Positions 6,516 through 15,507 of a stretch of DNA of 64,000 nucleotides are shown piece by piece. The translations under genes and the position numbers were made by a program. The DNA comes from an uncultured Bacteroidota bacterium (GTDB taxonomy: Bacteria > Bacteroidota > Bacteroidia > Flavobacteriales > Flavobacteriaceae). Every line of letters begins with the position of its first letter. The first letter of the stretch is position 1. The stretch is taken from NCBI GenBank assembly GCA_902590705.1, contig CACIXU010000001.1:92001-156000 (forward strand), written 5' to 3'. The notes beneath the pieces were generated by a model that saw nothing but the letters and a program-made list of their open reading frames with translations, was not told where the DNA came from and ran no database searches.

Positions 6516-8315
6516 TTATTTTATCGAGTTTCTTTTTCTATCATTTTCATCCAAAAAAACTTTTCTAAGTCTCAAGTAATTTGGTGTTGCCTCAACATAT
6601 TCATCGGATTGTATGTATTCTAGTGCCTCTTCAAGAGAAAATTTAATCGGCGGAGCTAAATTCACTTTTTCATCACTTCCTGAAGCTCTTACATTAGAAA
6701 GTTTTTTTGTTTTAGTGACGTTAACTACTAAGTCATCAGGCCTTGAATTTTCACCTATTACTTGACCGGTGTATACCTCTTCATTTGGATTAATAAAAAA
6801 TTTTCCGCGTTCCTGCAGTTTATCCAAAGAGTATGGAATTGCATTTCCTTTTTCCATAGAAATTAAAGATCCATTAGTTCTTCCGGGTATTTGGCCTTTA
6901 AATGGCTGAAATTCCATAAATCGGTGATTCATTATTCCCTGACCAGCAGTATTGGTCAATAATTGATTTCGGAGCCCTATGATTCCTCTGGATGGAATTA
7001 TGAATTCACAAAGCATTCGGTCCCCCTTGTTTTCAATACTTACCATTTCTCCTTTACGACTGCTAACCATTTCAATAGCTCTTCCTGATAAGTTTTCTGG
7101 TAAATCAATGGTAAGGTTTTCAATTGGTTCACTCTTAACGCCATTTATTATTTTGATGATCACTTGAGGTTGGCCTATTTGAAGTTCATAGCCTTCTCTT
7201 CGCATGGTTTCTATCAAAACTGATAAATGCATAACACCACGACCGAAAACTAAAAATTTATCTGCTGAACCAGTGTTCTCTATCCGCAGAGCAAGATTTC
7301 TCTCTAGTTCTTGTTCTAAACGATCTTTAATATGTCGAGAAGTGACAAATTTACCATCCTTGCCAAAAAATGGAGAGTCGTTAATTGTAAAAAGCATACT
7401 CATTGTCGGTTCATCAATTGCAATTGTGGGGAGTGCTTGCGGCTGTGTTAGATCAGCAATAGTGTCTCCAATATTAAAATCTTCTAAACCGATGACAGCA
7501 CAAATATCTCCCACCTCAACATGATCAACTTTTCTTCTTGCTAAACCATCAAAAACATTAAGTTCCTTAATTTTTGATTTTATTATTTTACCCTCACGAT
7601 CTATCAAACAAACGTTCATATTGGATTTCAGAACACCTCGGTTTAACCTTCCAATTGCGACCCTACCTGTATATGGGGAATAGTCTAAAGAAGTAATAAG
7701 CATTTGCGTATTTCCCTCTTTGATAACTGGGGAAGGAACTTGTTCAAGGATAGTATCTAAGAGTGGTCCGATGGAATCAGTAGGATTCTTCCAGTCCTCA
7801 CCCATCCAATTATTCTTGGCCGATCCATAAATAGTTGGAAAATCTAATTGCCACTCCTCAGCGCCCAAATCAAACATTAAATCAAAAACGGATTCATGTA
7901 CCTCATCCGGACGGCAATTCTCCTTGTCTACTTTATTAATGACTACCAATGGCTTTAATTTTAAATCCAATGCCTTTTTCAGTACAAAACGTGTTTGTGG
8001 CATGGGTCCCTCAAAAGCATCAACAAGTAAAATCGCAGCGTCAGCCATATTCAATACCCTTTCTACCTCTCCTCCAAAATCTGCGTGACCAGGAGTATCA
8101 ATAATATTTATTTTAACACCTTTATAATTTACAGATACATTTTTCGATAAAATGGTGATTCCTCTTTCCCTTTCAAGATCATTATTGTCCAAAATAAGCT
8201 CTCCCTTATTTTGATTATCACGAAACAGTTGGCAATGGAACATGATCTTATCAACGAGAGTTGTTTTGCCGTGGTCTACGTGAGCAATAATTGCAATATT
8301 TTTAACAGTGGACAT
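6516..8315 (-). CDS. typA: Translational GTPase TypA/BipA
   Basis: 599 residues, normal for the family. P-loop AHVDHGKTTL, switch II DTPGHADFGGEVERV and NKVDKE of the G domain lie in the first 200 residues, followed by EF-Tu domain II-like, EF-G III/V-like and the TypA-specific C-terminal regions (PSRGIIGLRNQLLT, GEMVSIENKGDR). TypA is a ribosome-binding GTPase of the EF-G/LepA group involved in ribosome assembly and stress or cold adaptation. It stands alone on the minus strand between the outer-membrane barrel gene and galE. Confidence 0.96.
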   Translation of the reverse strand: MSTVKNIAIIAHVDHGKTTLVDKIMFHCQLFRDNQNKGELILDNNDLERERGITILSKNVSVNYKGVKINIIDTPGHADFGGEVERVLNMADAAILLVDAFEGPMPQTRFVLKKALDLKLKPLVVINKVDKENCRPDEVHESVFDLMFDLGAEEWQLDFPTIYGSAKNNWMGEDWKNPTDSIGPLLDTILEQVPSPVIKEGNTQMLITSLDYSPYTGRVAIGRLNRGVLKSNMNVCLIDREGKIIKSKIKELNVFDGLARRKVDHVEVGDICAVIGLEDFNIGDTIADLTQPQALPTIAIDEPTMSMLFTINDSPFFGKDGKFVTSRHIKDRLEQELERNLALRIENTGSADKFLVFGRGVMHLSVLIETMRREGYELQIGQPQVIIKIINGVKSEPIENLTIDLPENLSGRAIEMVSSRKGEMVSIENKGDRMLCEFIIPSRGIIGLRNQLLTNTAGQGIMNHRFMEFQPFKGQIPGRTNGSLISMEKGNAIPYSLDKLQERGKFFINPNEEVYTGQVIGENSRPDDLVVNVTKTKKLSNVRASGSDEKVNLAPPIKFSLEEALEYIQSDEYVEATPNYLRLRKVFLDENDRKRNSIK

Positions 8316-8466
8316 TCATCGAAATTTAAGCGACTAAGATACTTTTATATCTCCAGCTTCAGCTTTTTATATTTTAGTAATTATAATTAAATGTAAATTA
8401 GCTAATTGACTAATAATATAAAGTTTGAATTTGCATACAATAACCTATCCATCTGTGAAAAAATTT

Positions 8467-8474
8467 TAAATTTG
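8467..8474 (+). promoter_or_regulatory. Candidate -7 element TAAATTTG before galE
   Basis: TAnnTTTG match 22 nt before the inferred ATT start of galE at 8497. It lies downstream of most of the intergenic space, so translation would have to begin close to the first conserved residues. No good -33 box was found. Confidence 0.3.
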
Positions 8475-8496
8475 TTTGCAATAAAAATTAAATACT

Positions 8497-9528
8497 ATTT
8501 CTAACTCAAAAATACTTGTAACCGGAGGGCTAGGTTATATCGGCTCTCATACCTGTGTGGAACTAATTCAACAGGGTTTTAATATAATTATTGTAGATGA
8601 CTTATCTAATTCCTCTCTAAGTGTATTAGAGGGTATTAAAAAAATTATTGACCATCCGATTACATTTATTGAATTAGATTTAAAAGATAAAAATAGTGTC
8701 AAAGAGTTATTTGAGCTCAATCCAGATATTTCAGGAGTAATCCACTTTGCAGCTTCTAAAGCAGTTGGTGAAAGCAGAATTAAACCAATTGAATACTATG
8801 AAAATAATTTAGTTTCACTGCTTAATCTGCTTAAAGAAATTGATAAAAAGGGCCATGGTTTTCCTTTTATTTTTAGTTCTTCTTGCACTGTTTACGGTCA
8901 AGCTGATCAATTGCCAATTAATGAGCTAGCTCCGATCAAAAAAGCTGAATCACCCTATGGTAATACTAAACAAGTAGGGGAGGAAATTCTCTTTGATGCT
9001 TTAATCGCAAATAAGTGTTTAAGAGTAGTATCTCTGAGATATTTTAACCCTATCGGTGCTCATCCCTCAGGTGAAATTGGAGAATTACCCAATGGAAAAC
9101 CACAAAATCTTGTTCCATTTATTACTCAAACTGCTGCAGGTATTCACAAAAAATTAAGTGTTTTTGGTAACGACTACCCAACCATTGACGGTACTTGTAT
9201 CCGTGATTATATTCATATAGTTGATCTTGCAAAGGCACACGTCATTGCGCTAAGACATATAACAAGCAAAAATCAAGTTAAAAATTTTGAGGTTTTTAAT
9301 ATAGGTACGGGTAAAGGAAGTACCGTTTTGGAGGTTATTAAAGCCTTTGAAAAAATTTCTGGTAAGTCATTAAATTATGAAATTTCACCAAGAAGAAAAG
9401 GAGATATAACAGCAGCTTACGCAGATACAAGAAAAGCCAATAAAGTTTTGGGATGGGAGGCAGAGCTGTCTCTTGAGGAGGCATTAGGTTCAGCCTGGAG
9501 GTGGGAGAAAAAAATAAGAGAATTATAA
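8497..9528 (+). CDS. galE: UDP-glucose 4-epimerase, likely non-canonical ATT start
   Basis: Interconverts UDP-glucose and UDP-galactose, a Leloir pathway step. The NAD-binding KILVTGGLGYIGSHT is encoded from 8509, but the in-frame stop at 8482-8484 leaves no ATG, GTG or TTG before it. ATT at 8497 (giving M-SNSKILVTGG) is the best start and yields 343 residues, the usual length. A GTG at 8557 would remove the Rossmann glycines and is rejected. SSSCTVYG (about 127-134) and SPYGNTK (Tyr154, Lys158) form the catalytic site. It heads galE / symporter / galK. Confidence 0.93.
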   Translation: MSNSKILVTGGLGYIGSHTCVELIQQGFNIIIVDDLSNSSLSVLEGIKKIIDHPITFIELDLKDKNSVKELFELNPDISGVIHFAASKAVGESRIKPIEYYENNLVSLLNLLKEIDKKGHGFPFIFSSSCTVYGQADQLPINELAPIKKAESPYGNTKQVGEEILFDALIANKCLRVVSLRYFNPIGAHPSGEIGELPNGKPQNLVPFITQTAAGIHKKLSVFGNDYPTIDGTCIRDYIHIVDLAKAHVIALRHITSKNQVKNFEVFNIGTGKGSTVLEVIKAFEKISGKSLNYEISPRRKGDITAAYADTRKANKVLGWEAELSLEEALGSAWRWEKKIREL

Positions 9529-9545
9529 AATAAATATAATTGAAT

Positions 9546-11207
9546 ATGAATTCTAGTTTTGAATTTTTAGATTACTTAATCTTTAGCCTGTATGCGTTTG
9601 TTATTTTAGGAGTGGGCTTATGGGTCTCCAGAACAAAAGACGGAAAAGAAAAAAGTGCTGAAGACTATTTCTTAGCAAGTAAATCGCTCCCTTGGTGGGC
9701 GATTGGTGCATCACTAATTGCTGCTAATATTTCTGCAGAGCAGTTCATTGGCATGTCAGGTTCAGGTTTTGCTTTGGGACTGGCTATTGCATCCTACGAA
9801 TGGATGGCTGCCATTACACTTATTATTGTTGGAAAATATTTCCTGCCTATTTTCATTGAAAAGGGCTTATATACCATTCCAGAATTTGTAGAAAAGCGGT
9901 TTTCCTCTAATTTAAAAACCATATTGGCTATATTTTGGATTGGACTTTACGTTTTTGTAAATCTTGCCTCTGTAATGTATTTAGGAGGGCTTGCGTTGGA
10001 AACAGTAATTGGAATTGACATGTTTTATGCTGTTGTTGGTTTAGCATTATTTGCTGCCGCATATTCATTGTATGGCGGTTTATCAGCAGTGGCTTGGACA
10101 GATATTATCCAAGTAGTATTTCTGGTCTTAGGCGGTTTAGTGACCACCTATCTGGCTCTTGACACTGTATCTCGAGGTGAGGGAATTATAGAGGGGTTAA
10201 AATATATATACCAAGAAGCTCCAGATCGATTCGAAATGATTTTGGATAAAAGTAACCCAGAATACAAAAACTTACCAGGAATTGGAGTACTAATTGGAGG
10301 TCTTTGGGTTGCAAATTTATATTATTGGGGATTTAATCAATACATAATCCAACGAACACTCGCTGCAAAATCCTTGAAAGAATCTCAAAAAGGAATTTTA
10401 TTTGCCGCATGTCTAAAATTAATTATACCACTTATAGTTGTTGTTCCTGGAATTGCAGCCTATGTAATTGTTAAAGATCCTCAGATATTAGCCAGCCTTG
10501 GTGACAACGGAATGTTAAATATACCCTCAGAAGGAAAAGCTGATAAAGCTTATCCGTGGCTGATGCAATTTCTTCCTGTTGGTTTTAAAGGTGTTGCTTT
10601 TGCTGCACTAACAGCTGCTATTGTTTCTTCATTAGCCTCAATGCTAAACTCAACCTCCACAATATTTACTATGGATATATACAAACAATTGATAAATAAA
10701 CAAGCAGACGATAGAAAAACTGTAAAAGTTGGAAGGTTATCTGCTGCTGTTGCTCTTATTATAGGTGCTACCATGGCACCTCTTCTTGGAGGGATTGACC
10801 AGGCATTTCAATTTATACAAGAATATACTGGGATTGTGAGCCCAGGAATATTAGCAGTTTTTTTACTTGGTCTATTTTGGAAAAAAACCAGTAATAATGG
10901 TGCTATATGGGGTGCATTAAGTTCTATTCCAATAGCAATGTACCTTAAAGTAGGTGCGAAGGGGTGGGTTGACGGTTACACAATTGAATCAATTTTTCCA
11001 AAACTCCCTTGGATGGATCAAATGGGGTTGACTGCATTGTTGACAATGGGAGTGATTATATTTGTGAGTTACAAGGAAAACAGTGGACTAGAAGACGGAA
11101 AGGGAATTGCACTACCAAAAGGAATCTTCAGAACAACTTCAACTTTTAATATTGGAGCATTTGTAATTATGTTAATTCTCACAGTAATTTATTCCTTACT
11201 TTGGTAG
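9546..11207 (+). CDS. Sodium/sugar symporter (SSS family), probably galactose
   Basis: 553 residues from ATG 9546 (a TTG at 9540 is possible), with about 14 hydrophobic segments. Features of the SSS/SGLT family: SAEDYFLASKSLPWW near the N-terminus, ASLIAANISAEQFIGMSG, and GFKGVAFAALTAAIVSSLASMLNS containing the sodium-site serines. Related Bacteroidota proteins are annotated as SGLT-type sugar transporters. Its place between galE and galK, with its end overlapping galK by 7 nt, argues for galactose as substrate, but specificity is inferred. Confidence 0.88.
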   Translation: MNSSFEFLDYLIFSLYAFVILGVGLWVSRTKDGKEKSAEDYFLASKSLPWWAIGASLIAANISAEQFIGMSGSGFALGLAIASYEWMAAITLIIVGKYFLPIFIEKGLYTIPEFVEKRFSSNLKTILAIFWIGLYVFVNLASVMYLGGLALETVIGIDMFYAVVGLALFAAAYSLYGGLSAVAWTDIIQVVFLVLGGLVTTYLALDTVSRGEGIIEGLKYIYQEAPDRFEMILDKSNPEYKNLPGIGVLIGGLWVANLYYWGFNQYIIQRTLAAKSLKESQKGILFAACLKLIIPLIVVVPGIAAYVIVKDPQILASLGDNGMLNIPSEGKADKAYPWLMQFLPVGFKGVAFAALTAAIVSSLASMLNSTSTIFTMDIYKQLINKQADDRKTVKVGRLSAAVALIIGATMAPLLGGIDQAFQFIQEYTGIVSPGILAVFLLGLFWKKTSNNGAIWGALSSIPIAMYLKVGAKGWVDGYTIESIFPKLPWMDQMGLTALLTMGVIIFVSYKENSGLEDGKGIALPKGIFRTTSTFNIGAFVIMLILTVIYSLLW

Positions 11208-12328
11208 CAAATAAAAATTTTCATTTAACTGTTAAGTCCCCAGGAAGAATCAATCTTATTGGAGAACATATTGATTATAATGGTGGTCATGTACTTCCTG
11301 CTGCTATAGACCTTAATATTACGATTAGGTTTAAAAAAAGAGAAGGACGTGTATGTCATGTAAGTTCAAAAGCAAAAGATGATTTTAAATTTAATATATA
11401 TGAACCACTTAAACCAAAACCAAATAATCATTGGGCTAATTATGTTTTGGGGGTAATTAATGGAATCTTAAAATTAAGACCACAACAACTAAGTGCATTT
11501 GATTGTGAAATAGAAAGTGATCTTCCAATGGGCTCTGGAATAAGTTCTTCAGCAGCACTTGAATGTGGGATTACTTTTGGTTTAAATTCTTTGTTTAATT
11601 TGAATCTAAGTAAATTGGAGCAAATAAAAATAGCGCAGAAAGCAGAAAATGATTTTGTAGGCACAAAATGCGGTATAATGGACCAATTTGCGGTAATAAT
11701 GGGTGAGGAAAAAAAAGTTATTCTACTTAATTGTGAAACACTTAAATACGAACTTTTAGATGCTAATATTGATCCTTATAAGATTGTTTTACTCAACACT
11801 AATGTGGAGCATAAATTAGCAAGCAGCGAATATAACAATAGACGAAAAGTGTGTGAAATAGCTATGGAAATGATAAAATCAAAATACCCTCATTATCATC
11901 AATTAGCTCAAGTTCCCTTGAAAGTCATCGAAACCCTTGAAAATGAATTGCAAGAGTCAGTATTGAGAAGGGCAACTTTTGTAGCGGAGGAAGAAAAAAG
12001 AACTATTGATGCTTCCATAGTACTTCAAAATGGTGATATTACTAAATTTGGTGAATTAATGTATGCTTCACACGAGGGTTTATCAAATAAGTATGATGTT
12101 AGCTGTCCAGAGCTAGATTTTTTAGTCGATTATTCCAAAAAGCACAACTCTGTAGTAGGATCAAGAATGATGGGTGGTGGTTTTGGTGGTTGTACCATCA
12201 ATTTAATACACAAAGATTATATTCAATATTACATCGAATTAATCACTAAGGCTTATGAGGATCAATTTGATTTGGAACTAAGTTGTATTGAAACTGAAAT
12301 CTCCAAAGGAGTGTCGATAGTCAGATAA
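11201..12328 (+). CDS. galK: Galactokinase
   Basis: 375 residues of the GHMP kinase family; phosphorylates galactose to galactose-1-phosphate. Signature GRINLIGEHIDYNGG at the N-terminus, the ATP-binding LPMGSGISSSAALE (about 108-121) and MMGGGFGGCTIN near the C-terminus are intact. The start is a TTG at 11201, inside the last codons of the symporter gene, indicating translational coupling. No galT was found in the window, so the Leloir pathway is incomplete here. Confidence 0.95.
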   Translation: MVANKNFHLTVKSPGRINLIGEHIDYNGGHVLPAAIDLNITIRFKKREGRVCHVSSKAKDDFKFNIYEPLKPKPNNHWANYVLGVINGILKLRPQQLSAFDCEIESDLPMGSGISSSAALECGITFGLNSLFNLNLSKLEQIKIAQKAENDFVGTKCGIMDQFAVIMGEEKKVILLNCETLKYELLDANIDPYKIVLLNTNVEHKLASSEYNNRRKVCEIAMEMIKSKYPHYHQLAQVPLKVIETLENELQESVLRRATFVAEEEKRTIDASIVLQNGDITKFGELMYASHEGLSNKYDVSCPELDFLVDYSKKHNSVVGSRMMGGGFGGCTINLIHKDYIQYYIELITKAYEDQFDLELSCIETEISKGVSIVR

Positions 12329-12351
12329 GAGTAGGAATCTTAAAAAAAAAT

Positions 12352-12385
12352 AAAAAAAAACTCCCAGACAATTGGGAGTTTTTTT
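12352..12385. terminator. Bidirectional rho-independent terminator between galK and ompA-like gene
   Basis: AACTCCCA (12359-12366) pairs with TGGGAGTT (12373-12380), with an A-run before and a T-run after the stem, so it can stop transcription from galK on the plus strand and the OmpA-like gene on the minus strand. Confidence 0.9.
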
Positions 12386-12404
12386 AATCGGATATTAATT
12401 ATGA

Positions 12405-13739
12405 TTACTCGACAACCTTAATTTCAACTCTTCTTTGAAACTTTACTCTACGGTTTGCCTTTCTTCCTGCAGCATTTGAATTATCTTTAGCAGGTCTTGT
12501 TTCACCATATGCTGATGTTTCAAGTCTAGTATCACTTATGCCTAAGGATATTAGTGCATCTTTTACACTAGCAGCCCTTTCTTCAGATAATTTCTGATTG
12601 TATTTCATACTACCATCACTAGAAGCGTGTCCTTCAATCATAATAGACGCACTAGGGTATTCCATTAATATTGCTTTTAACTCACTTAATTTGACTTTAG
12701 AGTCATTTGAGATTACACTACTACTAGCTTTGAAAAGTAGTGTGGAATTTTCTCCTTGAATGAAATCGATTAATTTTTGTGGAGCTACAGGGCAACCATT
12801 ATTAGCAGCTTCGCCTGATTCATTAGGACAAGAATCGTCTTTATCTGGGATACCATCTCCGTCGGAGTCATCCAATGGGCAACCTTCGTTAGAAGCATCA
12901 CCTGACTTTTGAGGACATTTATCAACATTATCTGCAACACCATCTCCGTCAGAATCGGGGCAACCATTCATTGATGCTTCACCTGCAGCATCTGGGCAAG
13001 CATCATCTTTGTCAGCTATTCCGTCTCCGTCTGCATCTGGACAACCATTTAATTCAGGGGTCCCTGCTTCTTCAGGACAAGCGTCTTTGTTGTCTGGGAT
13101 TCCATCTCCATCTGTGTCAGGACATCCTTCAAACTCTTTTAAACCAGGAACTTCTGGACAAATATCTTTTTTATCAGAAACTCCATCATTATCAGTATCT
13201 TGAGCTCCGAATACATAACTGAAACCAACAACATGTTGTAGGTGATTATACGTAGCCTTTTCACTTGATGAACGATAAGAGGTGCTAGCATTTATGGCCA
13301 ACTTGTCAGAAATGAAATAATTTAATCCAACACCACCTAGGATTGTTCTTCCTGCACCAACGGAAGGAAACATTCCCTCTGCGTCAGAATCTTTATTGAA
13401 ATTTGAAAGACCATAACCACCAAATAAATAAGGAAGAAAATCTCCCTCAACAAGATTATATTTTAAAATCGCATCAATAGATGAATAATCAATGCTAGAG
13501 TTTTTTATGTCTAAGGAGTTTAAACTGTATTGGGCTCCTATAGAAAAACCACTCATGATATATCTTGATAGACTAATGGCCGGAGCCCCAAAACCTGTAT
13601 CTGAATCAATTGCATCATCTTGAATACTAACCAAGTTAGCACCAATATTTACTGCCCAAGGGCTATCTGAAGTTTGTGCACTACTAAATGAAAAACATCC
13701 AATTAATGCTATAAGAAGAAATATTTGTTTTTTCATCAC
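12405..13739 (-). CDS. OmpA-family outer-membrane protein with thrombospondin type-3 repeats
   Basis: 444 residues in this order: signal peptide (to about SSAQ), an eight-strand-type beta barrel (about 25-185), five or so calcium-binding TSP3 repeats of the DxDGDGIPD form (about 185-320), and an OmpA C-terminal peptidoglycan-binding domain (IEGHASSDG, NQKLSEERAASV, NRRVKF). This layout is common for abundant Bacteroidota outer-membrane proteins that tie the outer membrane to the wall. It is a single-gene unit, closed by the bidirectional terminator. Confidence 0.92.
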   Translation of the reverse strand: MMKKQIFLLIALIGCFSFSSAQTSDSPWAVNIGANLVSIQDDAIDSDTGFGAPAISLSRYIMSGFSIGAQYSLNSLDIKNSSIDYSSIDAILKYNLVEGDFLPYLFGGYGLSNFNKDSDAEGMFPSVGAGRTILGGVGLNYFISDKLAINASTSYRSSSEKATYNHLQHVVGFSYVFGAQDTDNDGVSDKKDICPEVPGLKEFEGCPDTDGDGIPDNKDACPEEAGTPELNGCPDADGDGIADKDDACPDAAGEASMNGCPDSDGDGVADNVDKCPQKSGDASNEGCPLDDSDGDGIPDKDDSCPNESGEAANNGCPVAPQKLIDFIQGENSTLLFKASSSVISNDSKVKLSELKAILMEYPSASIMIEGHASSDGSMKYNQKLSEERAASVKDALISLGISDTRLETSAYGETRPAKDNSNAAGRKANRRVKFQRRVEIKVVE

Positions 13740-13814
13740 TAAAATTTTGGTGTAATTTACAAAATATTTTAGTAAAAGATTGAGTTTTATTATGCTTAAT
13801 AAAGCTAAATTATT

Positions 13815-14711
13815 TTAAACATCACACAAATCAATTGCTTTCTTAAGAGATTGAAGCGGATAAGGTCCTTTTGGAATAAACTCCTGTGCCACAAATCCTT
13901 TGAATCCAGTTGCTGATATAGCCTTCATAATTGCAGGATAGAATAACTCTTGCGTTTGGTCAATTTCATTTCTGCCAGGAACACCTGCTGTATGATAATG
14001 ACCTATAAAATCATGGTTGTCATTTATAGTCCGAATTATATCACCTTCACTAATTTGCATATGATATATATCAAATAGTAATTTGAAATTATCTGATTCT
14101 ATTTTACGACACAATTCGAAACCCCAATTTGAGTTATCACACATATAATCATCGTGGTCAACTTTAGAGTTAAGTAATTCCATTTGAATTATTACACCTT
14201 TTTTTTCGGCATGACCAATAATTTTTTTTAAACCCTCAGCACAATTTAACAAACCTTTTTCATCACCAATATTTCTTCTATTCCCTGAAAAACAAATTAA
14301 GTTTTTGAAACCTGCATCAGAAACCATATCTATATGTTTGAGGTAATTATCTACCAAGGTTCTGTGGTATTTTTTATCGTTCCATCCCTCAGTAAGACTA
14401 ATTTCTGCTCCATTACACATTGAAGAAATTAAACCATACTTTTTTAAAATATGCCACTGTTTTGGTCCAATCAGGTCTATTCCAGTTATACCCATTGCCT
14501 TTACCTTAACAGCAAATTCCTCAAGAGGAATTTTACTAAAACACCATTTACAAACAGAGTGGTTTATTTTTTCTTTCATTTTAAATTGATTTATCGGGTT
14601 TTTAATTCCTTTGGCATTTAGTTGGATTGAAGAAGATAATGTCAATCCAATTGAAGAAAAGGAAATTTGCTTAATTGCCTTTCTACGTTGATTTTTAAAA
14701 TTTGCATTCAT
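13815..14711 (-). CDS. Tat-exported sugar isomerase/epimerase-like TIM barrel (hydroxypyruvate isomerase type)
   Basis: 298 residues. The N-terminus has a twin-arginine motif (NQRRKAIKQISF) and a hydrophobic stretch, so export by Tat is likely. The body is an AP-endonuclease-2/xylose-isomerase-like TIM barrel; metal-site acids and histidines appear in order as QMELLNS, FDIYHMQISEGD, HYHTAGVPGRNE and QEFIP, closest to hydroxypyruvate isomerase-like proteins. Exported members often accompany Gfo/Idh dehydrogenases in carbohydrate oxidation. The next upstream gene (14716-15507, SDR) ends 4 nt away. Confidence 0.82.
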   Translation of the reverse strand: MNANFKNQRRKAIKQISFSSIGLTLSSSIQLNAKGIKNPINQFKMKEKINHSVCKWCFSKIPLEEFAVKVKAMGITGIDLIGPKQWHILKKYGLISSMCNGAEISLTEGWNDKKYHRTLVDNYLKHIDMVSDAGFKNLICFSGNRRNIGDEKGLLNCAEGLKKIIGHAEKKGVIIQMELLNSKVDHDDYMCDNSNWGFELCRKIESDNFKLLFDIYHMQISEGDIIRTINDNHDFIGHYHTAGVPGRNEIDQTQELFYPAIMKAISATGFKGFVAQEFIPKGPYPLQSLKKAIDLCDV

Positions 14712-14715
14712 AACC

Positions 14716-15507
14716 CTACCTTACGTTACTTTTTTTAACAATATAATGTAGTAGCTTATTTGATAATCTTTTTAAATATACTCCCATTCTTTCCTTACCT
14801 CCAAATGAAATTTCCCATTTTTTTTTATGAATGGCACTAATTATTTTTTTTGCTGATAACTCAACAGATAATCCCCGAGCATTTGCCCGATCATATTTAC
14901 CTAAGGGAGTTCCATCTCCAGTAAGAGAATTTTTTGAAATAGATGTATTGACAAAGCCAGGACAAATAATAGTAACAAAAATGTTATCATTTTGATGCTC
15001 CATTCTAAGTGTGTCAAAAAAACCGTGCAAAGCATGCTTGGCGGCTGCATAACCAGACCGATATGGAGAGCTGTATTTACCCATTACACTGCTTATAATA
15101 GCAAAACTTCCACCTCCTTGTTTTATGAAGTAAGGAAGAATAGCATTCGAAATAGCAACTTGTCCTAGATAATTTATTTCAATAAGTCTTTTATAAACCT
15201 CAAAATCTGTATTAATTATTAATGAGCGCTGGCTGATTCCAGCGTTATTAATTAAAATATCGATGGTTCCAAACAATTCATATGCTGATTTAACCAGTTC
15301 TGATACAGATTTAAAATCGATTAAATCAAAAGGTAAAATTTTTATATTTTCGGGATAACAACAATTAGATTTAACCTGACCCAATAATTCAGCTCTTCGG
15401 GAGGATAAAATCAATTTTACACCAAGATTGGAGTATTGTCTAGCAAGTTCAGCGCCTATTCCAGAAGATGCTCCAGTGATCCAAACTACTTTTGTTTTTT
15501 TATTCAT
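14716..15507 (-). CDS. Short-chain dehydrogenase/reductase
   Basis: 263 residues, classical SDR: cofactor motif TGASSGIGAELAR near the N-terminus, NNAGIS, then active-site Ser in ISSVMGKYSS and YAAAK. The basic-rich C-terminus with a hydrophobic stretch resembles the DHRS7-like/DltE-type SDRs. The substrate is unknown. Its start codon overlaps the stop of the DUF3089 gene at 15507, so the two are translationally linked. Confidence 0.88.
   Translation of the reverse strand: MNKKTKVVWITGASSGIGAELARQYSNLGVKLILSSRRAELLGQVKSNCCYPENIKILPFDLIDFKSVSELVKSAYELFGTIDILINNAGISQRSLIINTDFEVYKRLIEINYLGQVAISNAILPYFIKQGGGSFAIISSVMGKYSSPYRSGYAAAKHALHGFFDTLRMEHQNDNIFVTIICPGFVNTSISKNSLTGDGTPLGKYDRANARGLSVELSAKKIISAIHKKKWEISFGGKERMGVYLKRLSNKLLHYIVKKSNVR

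Noticed and set aside
6979-7524. Plus-strand ORFs inside typA
   Set aside because: Fully antisense to a conserved gene, with no recognisable protein features.
8497-8556. Frameshift in the 5' end of galE
   Set aside because: The frame is continuous from 8485 through the Rossmann motif, and no ATG in another frame lies just upstream that a single indel would connect.
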